Shown: positions 40,621 to 49,601, counted from the stretch's first letter. The stretch is DNA of 64,000 bases from Rhodospirillaceae bacterium (GCA_011523655.1 WTGH01000039.1:1-64000), one strand, 5' to 3'. Notes: generated by a model from the letters alone, not told the origin. Program-made: numbers and translations.

Positions 40621-42627
40621 ATGTTCGAGAAAATTCTGGTCGCCAACCGCGGCGAGATCGCCTGCCGGGTGATGAAGACGGCAAAGCGGCTGGGGATCGC
40701 CACCGTCGCCGTCTATTCCGAGGCGGACCGCGACGCCCTGCACGTTGCCATGGCCGACGAGGCCGTCGCCATCGGGCCGGCGCCTTCTGCAGAATCCTAT
40801 CTGGTTGCCGACAGGATAATAACGGCTTGCAAGGAAACCGGGGCGGATGCGGTCCATCCCGGCTACGGTTTTCTTTCGGAGAACACCGGCTTTGCCGAAG
40901 CGCTGGCCGCGGCCGGCATTGCATTCATCGGTCCGCCGCCGGCCGCCATCGCCGCCATGGGCGACAAGATCGAATCCAAGCGCATTGCGATGAAGGCGGG
41001 CGTCAACACGATTCCCGGCCATGTCGGCGTCATCCCGGACGATGCCGAGGCGCTGAAGATCGCCGAAGACATCGGCTTTCCCGTCATGATCAAGGCGTCG
41101 GCCGGTGGCGGCGGCAAGGGCATGCGCATCGCCCGCGCAGCGTCGGAGCTGGCCGAGGGCTTCCGGCTGGCGACCAGCGAGGCCCGCAGCTCTTTCGCCG
41201 ACGACCGGGTCTTCATAGAGAAATTTATCGAAGACCCGCGGCATATCGAAATCCAGGTGCTCGCCGATGCCCACGGCAACGTCGTGTATCTGAACGAACG
41301 CGAATGCTCGATCCAGCGCCGCCACCAGAAGGTGATCGAGGAAGCGCCGTCACCGTTCATCGACGAAGCGACGCGGCGCGCGATGGGCGATCAGGCGGTC
41401 GCCCTGGCGAAGAATGTCGGTTATTGCTCGGCCGGGACCGTCGAGTTTATCGTCGACACAAATCGCAATTTCTATTTTCTGGAGATGAATACGCGCCTCC
41501 AAGTCGAGCATCCGATAACCGAGTTGATTACCAGCCTTGATCTGGTCGAGCAGATGATCCGCGTCGCTGCCGGCGAGAAACTGTCCTTCGGTCAGGACGA
41601 GGTGACGCTGAGCGGATGGGCGATGGAAAGCCGGGTCTACGCCGAAGATCCTCTGCGCGGATTTCTGCCGTCGATCGGCCGGCTGGTGCGCTACATCGCG
41701 CCCGAAGAAAGCGAAACCGTCCGCGTCGACACCGGAGTCGGCGAAGGGTCTGAAATCTCAATGTATTACGACCCGATGATCGCCAAGCTGGTCAGCTACG
41801 GTGCGACCCGGGATGAGGCGATTGACGAAATGCGCCGGGCGCTCGACGGCTACTATGTCCGCGGCGTGAACCACAACATGCAATTCCTGTCGGCCGTCAT
41901 GCAGCATCCGCGGTTCGTCGCCGGCAACCTGACGACCGGCTTCATTGACGAGGAGTTTCCCGACGGGTTCAAGGGCGTAACGCCGGGATCGACGGAAACC
42001 GGAACGCTCGCCGCAATCGCCGCTGCGGTGGCGCAGATCGTGCGCGAACGAGAAAGGTCAATCGGTCCGGATGAACCGGCATCGGTGGAGCCGGCCCATT
42101 GGGTCGTCCAGCTCGGTGCGGACTATGTCGACACTTTCATCGAGGGTGAACCCGGCGATGTCGAAGTGACGATCGGACACCCGCCAGCCGATGGCGCCGA
42201 CGACCGCATGATCATTCCGGTGCTGACCGGCTGGCGCCTCGGTGAGCCGTTGTTCAGGGGGCAGGTTGGTGGCGCGCAGGTGACCGCGCAGATCGACCTA
42301 GAAGGCAGCGGATGGCAGATCGGGCACGGCGGTGTAGCGGTGACAGCACGCGTCCTGCGGCCGGCAATTGCGCGGCTGGCGGCCACGATGCCGGTCAAGG
42401 AAGCGCCGGATATGTCGAAATACCTGCTCTCGCCGATGCCGGGCCTGCTGGTTTCGGTGGCGGTGACCGGTGGACAGCGCGTGAAGGCCGGCGAAGAGCT
42501 GGCGGTTGTCGAAGCCATGAAGATGGAAAATGTCCTGCGCGCCGAACAGGATGGCGAAGTGAAGGCCGTCCATGCCAGCCCGGGCGATTCGCTGACGGTG
42601 GACCAGAAGATCGTCGAGTTCGCCTGA
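40621..42627 (+). CDS. pccA: Propionyl-CoA carboxylase alpha subunit (biotin carboxylase and biotin carrier)
   Basis: ATG 40621 gives 668 residues beginning MFEKILVANRGEIACRVMKT. The biotin carboxylase domain has VHPGYGFLSEN, the ATP loop KASAGGGGKGMRIA and EMNTRLQVEHPITEL. A linker (BT) domain follows, and the C-terminal biotinyl domain has EAMKMENVLRAEQDG, whose Lys is the biotin site. It carboxylates biotin with ATP and bicarbonate for PccB. Domain order and length match PccA rather than acetyl-CoA carboxylase AccC, which stops at about 450 residues. Confidence 0.95.
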   Translation: MFEKILVANRGEIACRVMKTAKRLGIATVAVYSEADRDALHVAMADEAVAIGPAPSAESYLVADRIITACKETGADAVHPGYGFLSENTGFAEALAAAGIAFIGPPPAAIAAMGDKIESKRIAMKAGVNTIPGHVGVIPDDAEALKIAEDIGFPVMIKASAGGGGKGMRIARAASELAEGFRLATSEARSSFADDRVFIEKFIEDPRHIEIQVLADAHGNVVYLNERECSIQRRHQKVIEEAPSPFIDEATRRAMGDQAVALAKNVGYCSAGTVEFIVDTNRNFYFLEMNTRLQVEHPITELITSLDLVEQMIRVAAGEKLSFGQDEVTLSGWAMESRVYAEDPLRGFLPSIGRLVRYIAPEESETVRVDTGVGEGSEISMYYDPMIAKLVSYGATRDEAIDEMRRALDGYYVRGVNHNMQFLSAVMQHPRFVAGNLTTGFIDEEFPDGFKGVTPGSTETGTLAAIAAAVAQIVRERERSIGPDEPASVEPAHWVVQLGADYVDTFIEGEPGDVEVTIGHPPADGADDRMIIPVLTGWRLGEPLFRGQVGGAQVTAQIDLEGSGWQIGHGGVAVTARVLRPAIARLAATMPVKEAPDMSKYLLSPMPGLLVSVAVTGGQRVKAGEELAVVEAMKMENVLRAEQDGEVKAVHASPGDSLTVDQKIVEFA

Positions 42628-42679
42628 CACGCAACCGGCCGGATGCTTCGGTCTATCGCTTGCAATCCGGGACCGGCAG

Positions 42680-42973
42680 ATGGGAAAAGGGATGCCGGAA
42701 ACAGCCGTGCATCTGCGCATTTTCGGAAAAGTCCAGAATGTCTGGTTCCGCGGCTGGCTGGTCGAAATGGCGGATGGCGCGGGGCTCAGAGGCTGGGTCC
42801 GCAACCGGTCGGACGGATCTGTCGAAGCGTTGTTGATCGGTCCGAATAGCCTCGTGCAGGAGGTGGCCGGCCATTGCCGGTCTGGTCCGCCGGCCGCTGT
42901 TGTCGGCAGCGTCCGGGCCACGCCGTCGAGCGATGACGGATCGACCGGCTTCCGGCTGCGTTCCTCTTTGTGA
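42680..42973 (+). CDS. Acylphosphatase
   Basis: The 97-residue protein has both signatures of the family: FGKVQNVWFRGW, which carries the phosphate-binding Arg, and GWVRNRSDGSVEALLIG, which carries the catalytic Asn. The usual GRVQGV is GKVQNV here. It hydrolyses acyl phosphates. ATG 42692 is a possible alternative start that still precedes the core. It lies 52 nt after pccA and 37 nt before the MaoC gene, so the three are probably cotranscribed. Confidence 0.9.
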   Translation: MGKGMPETAVHLRIFGKVQNVWFRGWLVEMADGAGLRGWVRNRSDGSVEALLIGPNSLVQEVAGHCRSGPPAAVVGSVRATPSSDDGSTGFRLRSSL

Positions 42974-43010
42974 CCGGGGGACGTGGCCGGCATGGGAAAC
43001 GAGTTCGCAC

Positions 43011-43526
43011 ATGGGCCGATTGTTGATCGAGGGAATCCCCTTTCATGTCGACAACATGGGGGGATATGTCGGCAAGCCGATCGGCGAGAGCGATTGGTTG
43101 TCGATTGACCAGCCGCGGATCGACCTGTTCAGCGAGGCGACGGAAGACCGAAACCCGCTGCATGTCGATCCGGCGTGGGCTGCCGCCAACGGCCCGTTCG
43201 GCAGCACGATCGCCCACGGGTTTCTCACCCTTTCCCTGCTGAGCTTTCTCTCCCGAAGCGGCGACCTGCAGCCCGACGGCGTCGACTACGGCATCAATCT
43301 CGGTTTTGAGCGGATAAGATTCCTCGCGCCGGTGACCGTCGGCGACCGCATCAAGCTGCGTTTGACCTTGATGGAGATCAAACCGCGCGGCGAGGGCAAG
43401 TGGCAGTACAAGCTGCGCTGTTCGATCGTCACGGAAAAAACCGGAAAGACAGCGCTGAGCGCGGTCTGGCTGGTGCTGTTCGTCAGTGCGGCGCGCGCGG
43501 GAGAAGACGGCCGACCGTTTGGCTGA
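43011..43526 (+). CDS. MaoC-family (R)-specific enoyl-CoA hydratase/dehydratase
   Basis: ATG 43011 gives 171 residues (MGRLLIEGIPFHVDNMGGYV). The hot-dog hydratase motif is complete: SEATEDRNPLHVDPAWA with the catalytic Asp and His, and then FGSTIAHGFLTLSLLS. The C-terminal YGINLGFERIRFLAPVTVGD is also typical. Family members hydrate enoyl-CoAs. Its last 44 bases overlap the 3' end of lipB, which is on the other strand. Confidence 0.9.
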   Translation: MGRLLIEGIPFHVDNMGGYVGKPIGESDWLSIDQPRIDLFSEATEDRNPLHVDPAWAAANGPFGSTIAHGFLTLSLLSFLSRSGDLQPDGVDYGINLGFERIRFLAPVTVGDRIKLRLTLMEIKPRGEGKWQYKLRCSIVTEKTGKTALSAVWLVLFVSAARAGEDGRPFG

Positions 43527-44196
43527 AGGTCGATTTCAGCGCGGCATCGAGATCGGCCATCGACGCTCCGGTCCCGAGGTCGGCCAGCGAGGTTATGCCA
43601 TAGCGCGGATCGTCTATGCCACACGGCAGGATGCGCCCGAATTCCGCCAGGTCCGGCGCGACGTTGATCGAGATACCGTGATAGCTCACCCAGCGGCGAA
43701 GCCGGATGCCGAGGGCGGCGATCTTGTCCTCGCAGCCGGGTCCCTTGTCGGCCGACCGGTCGACCCACAGGCCGACCCGGCCTTTCCGGGCAACGGCGTT
43801 CACGCCCAGCTCGCCGAGCGCCGCCGCGATCCAAGCCTCCAGCGCGTAGACGAGCTGGCGCACATCCCGGCGTCGGCGGTTCAAGTCCAGCATGGGATAG
43901 ACGATACGCTGGCCGGGGCCATGCCAGGTGTAGCGCCCGCCGCGCCCGACCAAGAAAACCGGCAAGTCGCCGGGATTGCGCAGTTCGGATGGCGCGGCGC
44001 TGGTTCCGGCGGTCAGCACAGGCTCGTGCTCGAGCAGCCAGATCGTTTCGCCCGTACGGCCTGCGAGAATGGCCTCGACCCGACGCTCCATATCGCGGAG
44101 CGCCGGTCCGTAGGGGCGCGGCGCCGACGCCGTCGACCATTCCGGTTCTGCGGCGGTTGCCGTTTCCGCTCCGGCATTTTCGCTGGGAGAATTCAT
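43483..44196 (-). CDS. lipB: Octanoyl-[ACP]:protein N-octanoyltransferase
   Basis: ATG 44196, preceded by GAGGGGG on the minus strand, gives 237 residues. LipB blocks are IWLLEHEPVLTAGTSA, VGRGGRYTWHGPGQRIVYPML and KIAALGIRLRRWVSYHGISINV, with the catalytic Lys in DKIAALGI and the Cys in LPCGI. It moves octanoyl groups from acyl carrier protein to lipoyl domains as the first step of lipoate synthesis. An Ala/Glu-rich N-terminal extension of about 20 residues precedes the core. Confidence 0.93.
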   Translation of the reverse strand: MNSPSENAGAETATAAEPEWSTASAPRPYGPALRDMERRVEAILAGRTGETIWLLEHEPVLTAGTSAAPSELRNPGDLPVFLVGRGGRYTWHGPGQRIVYPMLDLNRRRRDVRQLVYALEAWIAAALGELGVNAVARKGRVGLWVDRSADKGPGCEDKIAALGIRLRRWVSYHGISINVAPDLAEFGRILPCGIDDPRYGITSLADLGTGASMADLDAALKSTFSQTVGRLLPRAPH

Positions 44197-44365
44197 TTGC
44201 GCATCCCCCTCACCGCGCCTCGTCTTGCGCCGATTTGGCCGCTTTGGCCGCCGACGCTGCCGCCTATATAAGCTGTCTTCGGTCGCCGGTCCCTGGAATC
44301 CATATCGGCGCTTTACATCGGTCGGCCATTCGATCAGACAGTTTCGGTCGAACGGGGCGTCGCAT

Positions 44366-44452
44366 GCGGTCGTGGCGGAATTGGTAGACGCGCAGCGTTG
44401 AGGTCGCTGTGGGCGAAAGCCCGTGGAAGTTCGAGTCTTCTCGACCGCACCA
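44366..44452 (+). tRNA. tRNA-Leu (anticodon GAG)
   Basis: This 87-nt class II tRNA has acceptor stem GCGGTCG / CGACCGC, discriminator A and an encoded CCA. The anticodon stem CAGCG/CGCTG closes the loop TTGAGGT with anticodon GAG at 44400-44402. A long variable arm (GTGGGCGAAAGCCCGTG region) and the T-loop TTCGAGT follow. It reads CUC and CUU codons. Confidence 0.96.
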
Positions 44453-44479
44453 GACCATCTAAGGTTCGGCAGGCCGGCT

Positions 44480-44518
44480 CCCTTGAGACACGGGCGGGGG
44501 CCCTTGTGACACGGGCGG
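44480..44518 (+). repeat. Imperfect tandem repeat of an 18-mer after tRNA-Leu
   Basis: CCCTTGAGACACGGGCGG (44480-44497) and CCCTTGTGACACGGGCGG (44501-44518) differ at one base and start 21 nt apart, about two helical turns. Each copy can form a small CCC/GGG stem. They lie between tRNA-Leu and the mgtE start. Their function is unknown. Tandem operator or residue of a local duplication are both possible. Confidence 0.6.
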
Positions 44519-44557
44519 CCGGCGATTGATTTGTTGCCGAGCCGGGGGATTCCGGGC

Positions 44558-45958
44558 ATGGCCGACGCAATCGACAAGCCGGAAAAGACAAAGAAGAAAC
44601 ACGCCGCGGCGCCGCTCTATGGCCTGAAGCCGGCGGTGGTCCATGCCGTTGTGGAAGCGGCGCGTGCCGGGCAGTCGAAGCAGGTGCGCCGCCTGATCCA
44701 TCCTCTGCATCATTCCGACATTGCCGACCTGCTCGAGCGCCTGCCGTCGGACGTCCGGTTTCGGGTCGTCGACTTTTCGCGCCGCACGTTGCCATCTGAA
44801 GTGCTGCCGGAACTCGACGACGCGGTGCGCGACGAGGTTCTGGACATCCTTGAGCCCAGGCAGGTCGCGGCCGCCGTCAGCGATCTGAGCACGGACGACG
44901 CGGTCGAGATCCTCGAAGACCTCGACCACGCCACCCGCCAGGAAATCCTCACCGAAGTCGAGCTCGAAGACCGGCGGCTGATCGAGGACAGCCTGTCCTA
45001 TCCGGACGACAGCGCCGGCCGGTTGATGCAGCGGGATTCGGTCGCCGTCGCGCAAAGCTGGACGGTCGGCGAAGTGATCGACCATATGCGCGAAAGCGCA
45101 GATCTGCCGGACGATTTCTACGACATTTTCGTGGTCGACAGCAGGTCGCGCGCGCTGGTCGGCAGCCTGCCGCTCAACAAGCTGCTGCGTGCCCGCCGGG
45201 CCGTGCGCATCGCCGCGATCATGGATCGGGACATCACGATCATCCCGGCGACGATGGACCAGGAAGACGTGGCCATCCTGTTCCGGGACCGCGATCTGGT
45301 GTCCGCCCCGGTGGTCGACGACGATAACCGGCTTGTCGGTATGATCACAGTCGACGACGTGGTCGACGTGATCGACGAAGAGGCCGAGGAAGACTTGCTG
45401 AAGCTGTCCGGCGTCAGCGAGACGGACTTCTATAAGGACATGATCCAGACGACCCGCCGCCGCTTCAGTTGGCTCGGCATCAACCTGGTCACGGCGATCG
45501 CCGCGTCGATCGTCATCGCGATCTTCGCCCGGACCATCGAACAGGTCGTGGCCCTCGCCGTGCTCATGCCGATTGTGGCCTCGATGGGCGGTATCGCCGG
45601 CACCCAGACCCTGACGGTGGCGGTCCGGGCCATCGCCATGCGCGATTTCGGCCCGGGCAAGGCGTCCCGCTTCATCCTCAAGGAGCTCTCGGTCGGACTG
45701 GCGAACGGCATCCTGTTCGCCGCGATCATGGGCGTGATCGCTGGCCTCTGGTTCGCCGATCGGGGGCTTGGACTGGTCATCGCGGTCGCCATGGTGCTGA
45801 ACCTGCTGGTTGCCGGCCTGTCCGGCGCGATGGTGCCCTTCCTGCTCGACCGCCGGGGCGTCGACCCTGCAATCGCGTCGCCCGTCATACTCACTACGGT
45901 CACCGACGTTATCGGCTTCCTGACATTCCTCGGTCTGGCGACCGTATTTCTGCTCTAG
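44558..45958 (+). CDS. mgtE: MgtE-family magnesium transporter
   Basis: ATG 44558 gives 466 residues (MADAIDKPEKTKKKHAAAPL), with GGGGGA upstream. A TTG at 44531 would add nine residues. The cytosolic N domain (HPLHHSDIADLLERLPSDVR) is followed by a pair of CBS domains (DLPDDFYDIFVVDSRSRALV region to VGMITVDDVVDVI). Five membrane helices follow, beginning near residue 300 with RRFSWLGINLVTAIAASIVI. The CBS and N domains sense Mg2+ and gate the dimeric channel. Confidence 0.92.
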   Translation: MADAIDKPEKTKKKHAAAPLYGLKPAVVHAVVEAARAGQSKQVRRLIHPLHHSDIADLLERLPSDVRFRVVDFSRRTLPSEVLPELDDAVRDEVLDILEPRQVAAAVSDLSTDDAVEILEDLDHATRQEILTEVELEDRRLIEDSLSYPDDSAGRLMQRDSVAVAQSWTVGEVIDHMRESADLPDDFYDIFVVDSRSRALVGSLPLNKLLRARRAVRIAAIMDRDITIIPATMDQEDVAILFRDRDLVSAPVVDDDNRLVGMITVDDVVDVIDEEAEEDLLKLSGVSETDFYKDMIQTTRRRFSWLGINLVTAIAASIVIAIFARTIEQVVALAVLMPIVASMGGIAGTQTLTVAVRAIAMRDFGPGKASRFILKELSVGLANGILFAAIMGVIAGLWFADRGLGLVIAVAMVLNLLVAGLSGAMVPFLLDRRGVDPAIASPVILTTVTDVIGFLTFLGLATVFLL

Positions 45959-45971
45959 GGGCCGATTGCCT

Positions 45972-46355
45972 GTGCGGATCGTCTTCGACACCTGGCAGTA
46001 CGTTCGCGTGATGGTGCGCCTCGAAGAAACGCGGGACCGGGACGCCGCCCGCCGGGTCCTGTGGGCGACCTGGTCGGCGGACTGGCGCCGCATGGACGAA
46101 GAACTGGAAACCCTGCGCACTGCGGACTTCGGGCGCTTCGCCGAAGCCATGATGGACGAGGAGGTGGCTTTCGATCCGGTCGATGCCGCGACGGCGCGGA
46201 CGGTCGCCCGGCTGGCGCGGGAAGTCGCCGGCGCGCTGGCAACGGCGCGGAAAGGCGCCGATCCGTCCACCGGGCAGGACCTGGCTTTCGAGCAGGCAGG
46301 GCTCACCGAACTGGCGGGGCGGCTCGAGGAACTGGCCCGGCGCCGCGTCGGCTGA
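45972..46355 (+). CDS. Conserved-looking small protein of unknown function
   Basis: The frame gives about 127 residues from GTG 45972, or 129 from TTG 45966. The start is uncertain. The product is highly charged and mostly alpha-helical in appearance (RDRDAARRVLWATWSADWRR, then long Ala/Glu/Arg stretches) with no signal peptide or membrane segment. It follows mgtE by 13 nt, so it may be cotranscribed with it. It converges with lpxD, ending 3 nt before the lpxD stop. I do not recognise a family. Confidence 0.55.
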   Translation: MRIVFDTWQYVRVMVRLEETRDRDAARRVLWATWSADWRRMDEELETLRTADFGRFAEAMMDEEVAFDPVDAATARTVARLAREVAGALATARKGADPSTGQDLAFEQAGLTELAGRLEELARRRVG

Positions 46356-46358
46356 GCC

Positions 46359-47501
46359 CTATTCTCCGCCTTCCCCTTCTTCGTTCCCGTCGGCCGCCGC
46401 TTCCAGCCTATCGACGCGCTCGGTAACCGCCCGGAGTCTGCGCAGGGCGCGGCCGATGCGCAACTGGTCCATCTCCAGCGACCGCTGCTCCTTGATCCGC
46501 CGGGCGGGATATCCGGTGTAGACCGACCGAGGCTCAACGTCGCGGCCGACCCCCGCCTTGCCGGCAACGATAGCGTCGTCGCCGACTTTCTTGTGGTCCG
46601 CGATGCCGACCATGCCGCCGATGACCACGCGGTCGCCGATCGTTACGCTGCCGGCGACTCCGGCGCTGCCGGCGATCATGACATTCTCGCCGATCGTGAC
46701 GTTGTGGCCGATCTGGACCAGGTTGTCGATTTTCGTGCCGTCGCCGATCCGGGTCGGGCCGAGGGTTCCGCGGTCGATGCAGGTGCCGGCGCCGATCTCG
46801 ACATTGTCGCCGACGATCACGTTGCCCAGCGAATCGATACGCTGGATATCGAAGTTGAACGCGGTTACCTCGCCGGTCTTCTGCGCCCGCTCGACGCTGC
46901 CTTCCTCAGCCGTGACGAAGCCGAACCCGTCTGCGCCGATGCAGGCATTCGGCTGAAGGATGCAGCCCTGGCCGATAACGCAGTTCTCGCCGATCCGCAC
47001 ACCCGGATGCAGGATGCTGCCGGCGCCGACCTCCGCGCCAGCCGCGACCGTGACCTGGGAAAGCAGGACCGCGCCCGGCCCGATGCGCGCGCCCGGACCG
47101 ATAACGCAGAGCGGCCCGACGGAAGCGCCGTCGCGGATTTTCGCAGTGGAATCGACGACGGCGCCGGGATGGATTCCGGGAACGTAGTGCAGCGGCGGCG
47201 AGAAGAGCCGGGTGAGGCGGGCCAGCGCAACCTTGTGCCGCCCGCCGATTGCCAAGCCGCCGGCGAACCGTTCGGTGTCGATCTCCATGCCGCGCGCAAC
47301 GATCGCCGCGCCGGCGTGGGTGCGCTGGAGCAGGGCGTGGGCGCCTTCGTCCATGGCCAGCGCAAGGGTTTCCCGGTGCAGGGCGAAGACCGGATGGGCG
47401 ACCGCGGTCACCGTGAAGCTGCCGTCGCCGATGACGTCAGCGCCGAGCGTTTCGGCGAGATCGTTCAGCGATTTCGGTTCGGGTGGAGAGAGCAGGGGCA
47501 T
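46359..47501 (-). CDS. lpxD: UDP-3-O-(3-hydroxyacyl)glucosamine N-acyltransferase
   Basis: The 380-residue protein has an N-terminal uridine-binding domain and a left-handed beta-helix with many hexapeptide repeats (for example [14 protein letters not shown] and [13 protein letters not shown]). The catalytic His lies in [14 protein letters not shown]-terminal helical extension ([17 protein letters not shown]) and acidic tail follow. LpxD adds the N-linked 3-hydroxy fatty acid of lipid A. No fabZ, lpxA or bamA lies next to it, unlike the usual lpx cluster, so it is solitary or an extra copy. Confidence 0.9.
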   Translation of the reverse strand: MPLLSPPEPKSLNDLAETLGADVIGDGSFTVTAVAHPVFALHRETLALAMDEGAHALLQRTHAGAAIVARGMEIDTERFAGGLAIGGRHKVALARLTRLFSPPLHYVPGIHPGAVVDSTAKIRDGASVGPLCVIGPGARIGPGAVLLSQVTVAAGAEVGAGSILHPGVRIGENCVIGQGCILQPNACIGADGFGFVTAEEGSVERAQKTGEVTAFNFDIQRIDSLGNVIVGDNVEIGAGTCIDRGTLGPTRIGDGTKIDNLVQIGHNVTIGENVMIAGSAGVAGSVTIGDRVVIGGMVGIADHKKVGDDAIVAGKAGVGRDVEPRSVYTGYPARRIKEQRSLEMDQLRIGRALRRLRAVTERVDRLEAAADGNEEGEGGE

Positions 47502-47621
47502 AAGAGAAAGCCATCGCGCGGCAGCCCCTCGCCGGCAGGTTTCGGGGCGCCGGATGAACGCTTGCAGGTCACATAGGCCGGCCGCCGGCGAGCCGGCAAT
47601 TCGCGCCGTTGCCGCATCGGC

Positions 47622-48554
47622 TCAGGCCGCATGACCGAAGCGGCGGAAGAAGGCCTCGACAGCCTGCCAGACGGCCTCGGGCCGCTCGACCTGCAGGAAA
47701 TGGGTGCAATCCGAAATCATGGTGTAGGGCAGGCCATGTCCTTCCGCAAGGGCCCGGCCGAGGAGGGCGGGAGGCTGAACCTCAGGCAGCGTCACATCCG
47801 CGCCGACCACTGCGATGTCGCCGGGCATCGTACCGACTTCGGGCCAGATCGCCGGGTCGAGGTTGCCCGCAAAAATTTTCGCCTCGAGCCTCTTCGGGCA
47901 GGCCAGCACCCAGCCGTCGTCCGTCTTGCGTGTTGTCGCCAGCGCGAACAGTTCGTACGCGCCCGGCAGCCAGCGGCGGAAGGCCGGCCGATTGCGCAGC
48001 ACGGCAGCCAGCTCTTCGGGGTCGCCGAACCGGTCGGGCCGGCGCAGGGCGATTGCCTCCATATCTTCCATGTGAAAGGTCTGGGTCCGTTGCAGGGCAT
48101 GGCCGGGCGGTGGAAAGATCGGCGGGTCGACCAGGATCAGCGGCGACCAGCGCTCGCCGAATGCCCGGGTCTGGAGCAGGGCGGAAATGCCCGACATGGA
48201 ATGGAAGACCGCTGCGGCCGGCCCGGCGCCGAACAGCCGGTCGATGGCGCATCGCACGGTTTCGAAATCGTCGCGGAACTGGTGCCAGTTATGGTTCTCC
48301 ACACCGTCCGGCGGATTGTGCCCGTGGTTTCTGGTGTCGAACAGGACGAGGTCGTAGTCGGCCAGCATCAGCCGCCAGAACGGGTAATAGGCCTCGATCG
48401 CCATTCCGTTGCCGTGGCTGAGCGCGACCCGCGGTCCGTCTGGGTTGCCGTGGCGCCGCAGGATCATTGTGGCGCCGTCGGACAGGGCGAGGGTATGGAT
48501 TTCGCGCGGCTCGGGCGGAACCAGCGCCGGCGGCGGATGGATCGAGAAATTCAT
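47622..48554 (-). CDS. Alpha/beta-hydrolase-fold protein
   Basis: The 310-residue protein has the oxyanion-region motif LSHGNGMAIEAYYPF, the DTRNHGHN turn and a nucleophile elbow FHSMSGISAL near residues 119-128. The general-base His is probably in CTHFLQVERPEAV near the C-terminus. No signal peptide is present. Substrate class cannot be told. It stands alone on the minus strand, 120 nt from lpxD, and marks the last ordinary gene before the gene-poor stretch. Confidence 0.85.
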   Translation of the reverse strand: MNFSIHPPPALVPPEPREIHTLALSDGATMILRRHGNPDGPRVALSHGNGMAIEAYYPFWRLMLADYDLVLFDTRNHGHNPPDGVENHNWHQFRDDFETVRCAIDRLFGAGPAAAVFHSMSGISALLQTRAFGERWSPLILVDPPIFPPPGHALQRTQTFHMEDMEAIALRRPDRFGDPEELAAVLRNRPAFRRWLPGAYELFALATTRKTDDGWVLACPKRLEAKIFAGNLDPAIWPEVGTMPGDIAVVGADVTLPEVQPPALLGRALAEGHGLPYTMISDCTHFLQVERPEAVWQAVEAFFRRFGHAA

Positions 48555-49601
48555 GGCATCCGGCTAGACCGTCCCGGCCGGTCGGTCAACGGACACCGGC
48601 GGGAATGGCGCAGCTTCGTGGGGTGTGGATGTGTCATGAAATGTCATGATCCTGTATGTCCGCTCTCCTTGCGGCTGAGGATCATCGCTGCGCGCCGTCC
48701 GGGGTGACATACAGGGGCTCGGGAACGCCATGTTGTGTCAGGAAATATCATGACAATTCGCGGCTAGGAAATAGGGAAACGTTCCGTAATCGAAAATAAT
48801 GCTTTGTTCTTAAGGAGTTTTTTGTTCCCCATTATTCGAGTGTGGTTTGCTCTCTGTACGTGCGTAACCATTTCGCAACCGGATTCGTTCAATACCGGGG
48901 TATTGCTGTGGGGCGCTGTGACCGGAAACTACCCTTACCAATGATATAGCGAATGAGCCGCGAGAAGGAAACTTATCGTGAATCCCGGACAGCGGCCCCA
49001 TGGTCGGAAATCCGGCCGCCTGTCGTGCCGCCGGCCACAAAGCTGGCGAATTTTCCGAAACATTATGTTAGTATACTGTAATCGGTGAATAAAACTGAGA
49101 AATTTGTAGTCTGTAAGATGGGATTTGCAGGACCAATCATCAAACCGAGTTCAGGAATTTTCAATATTGAGGTGCGTGGATGGCGGTATTGGGCGGCAAA
49201 TTGCCGTGTTCGTTCAGCTACCGATAACAGTTCCGTTAAGCCGCGGATGCTCGGGATGCGCGCGGAACCGATAAACCGATTTTGGCTGATACCGGCTAGC
49301 GCAGTGTTTCACTGTCGCCCCGGTCTTGGCCATCACGGACTAATCGAGCGGTTACGATGGTGCCGTAGTTGCTTGCTGTAAGCGGGCGCACAGGGTCGGA
49401 CATCAGCGGCTTGCAGCGGTAAGCCCATCCACTTGCCGAACGTGACGCTAGCCGACGAAACCTAAAATCACAGGTTGTTATTCGGCGCGGCCTACAAATC
49501 CCTTGGCTCGTAGCGATCACAACCGTTTAGCTTGGATATCAGCGTCCAACAGCAACGCCAAAGGACAGTCGAGCCGCTGCACGTCGCATTCAGATGTCGA
49601 T
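48555..49601. other. Gene-poor, AT-richer segment at the accessory-region boundary
   Basis: More than 1 kb without a recognisable gene lies between the hydrolase and the first catabolic promoter. Base composition is visibly more AT-rich than the flanks from about 48.76 to 49.25 kb. The left part holds a repeat structure (listed separately). ORFs 49085-49381 (+) and 49296-49520 (-) have no family features. No integrase, transposase or tRNA is seen, although decayed mobile DNA is possible. Confidence 0.5.
48630..48753. repeat. Composite repeat: two near-identical 20-mers flanking a 10-bp inverted repeat
   Basis: TGTGTCATGAAATGTCATGA (48630-48649) and TGTGTCAGGAAATATCATGA (48734-48753) match at 18 of 20 bases. 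Between them lie CCTGTATGTC (48651-48660) and its exact complement GACATACAGG (48706-48715), 45 nt apart. Each 20-mer is itself a doublet of GTCATGA-like units. This could be an operator array, a recombination site or a mobile-element end. No neighbouring gene decides between these. Confidence 0.65.

Noticed and set aside
44366-44452. tRNA-Leu as an integration site for an island
   Set aside because: The genes on both sides are ordinary housekeeping genes, there is no integrase, and I saw no second copy of the tRNA 3' end in the window.
49085-49520. ORFs 49085-49381 (+) and 49296-49520 (-) as genes or transposase relics
   Set aside because: Neither translation has a recognisable domain or a good ribosome binding site, and they partly overlap each other. 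Nothing ties them to a named mobile element.
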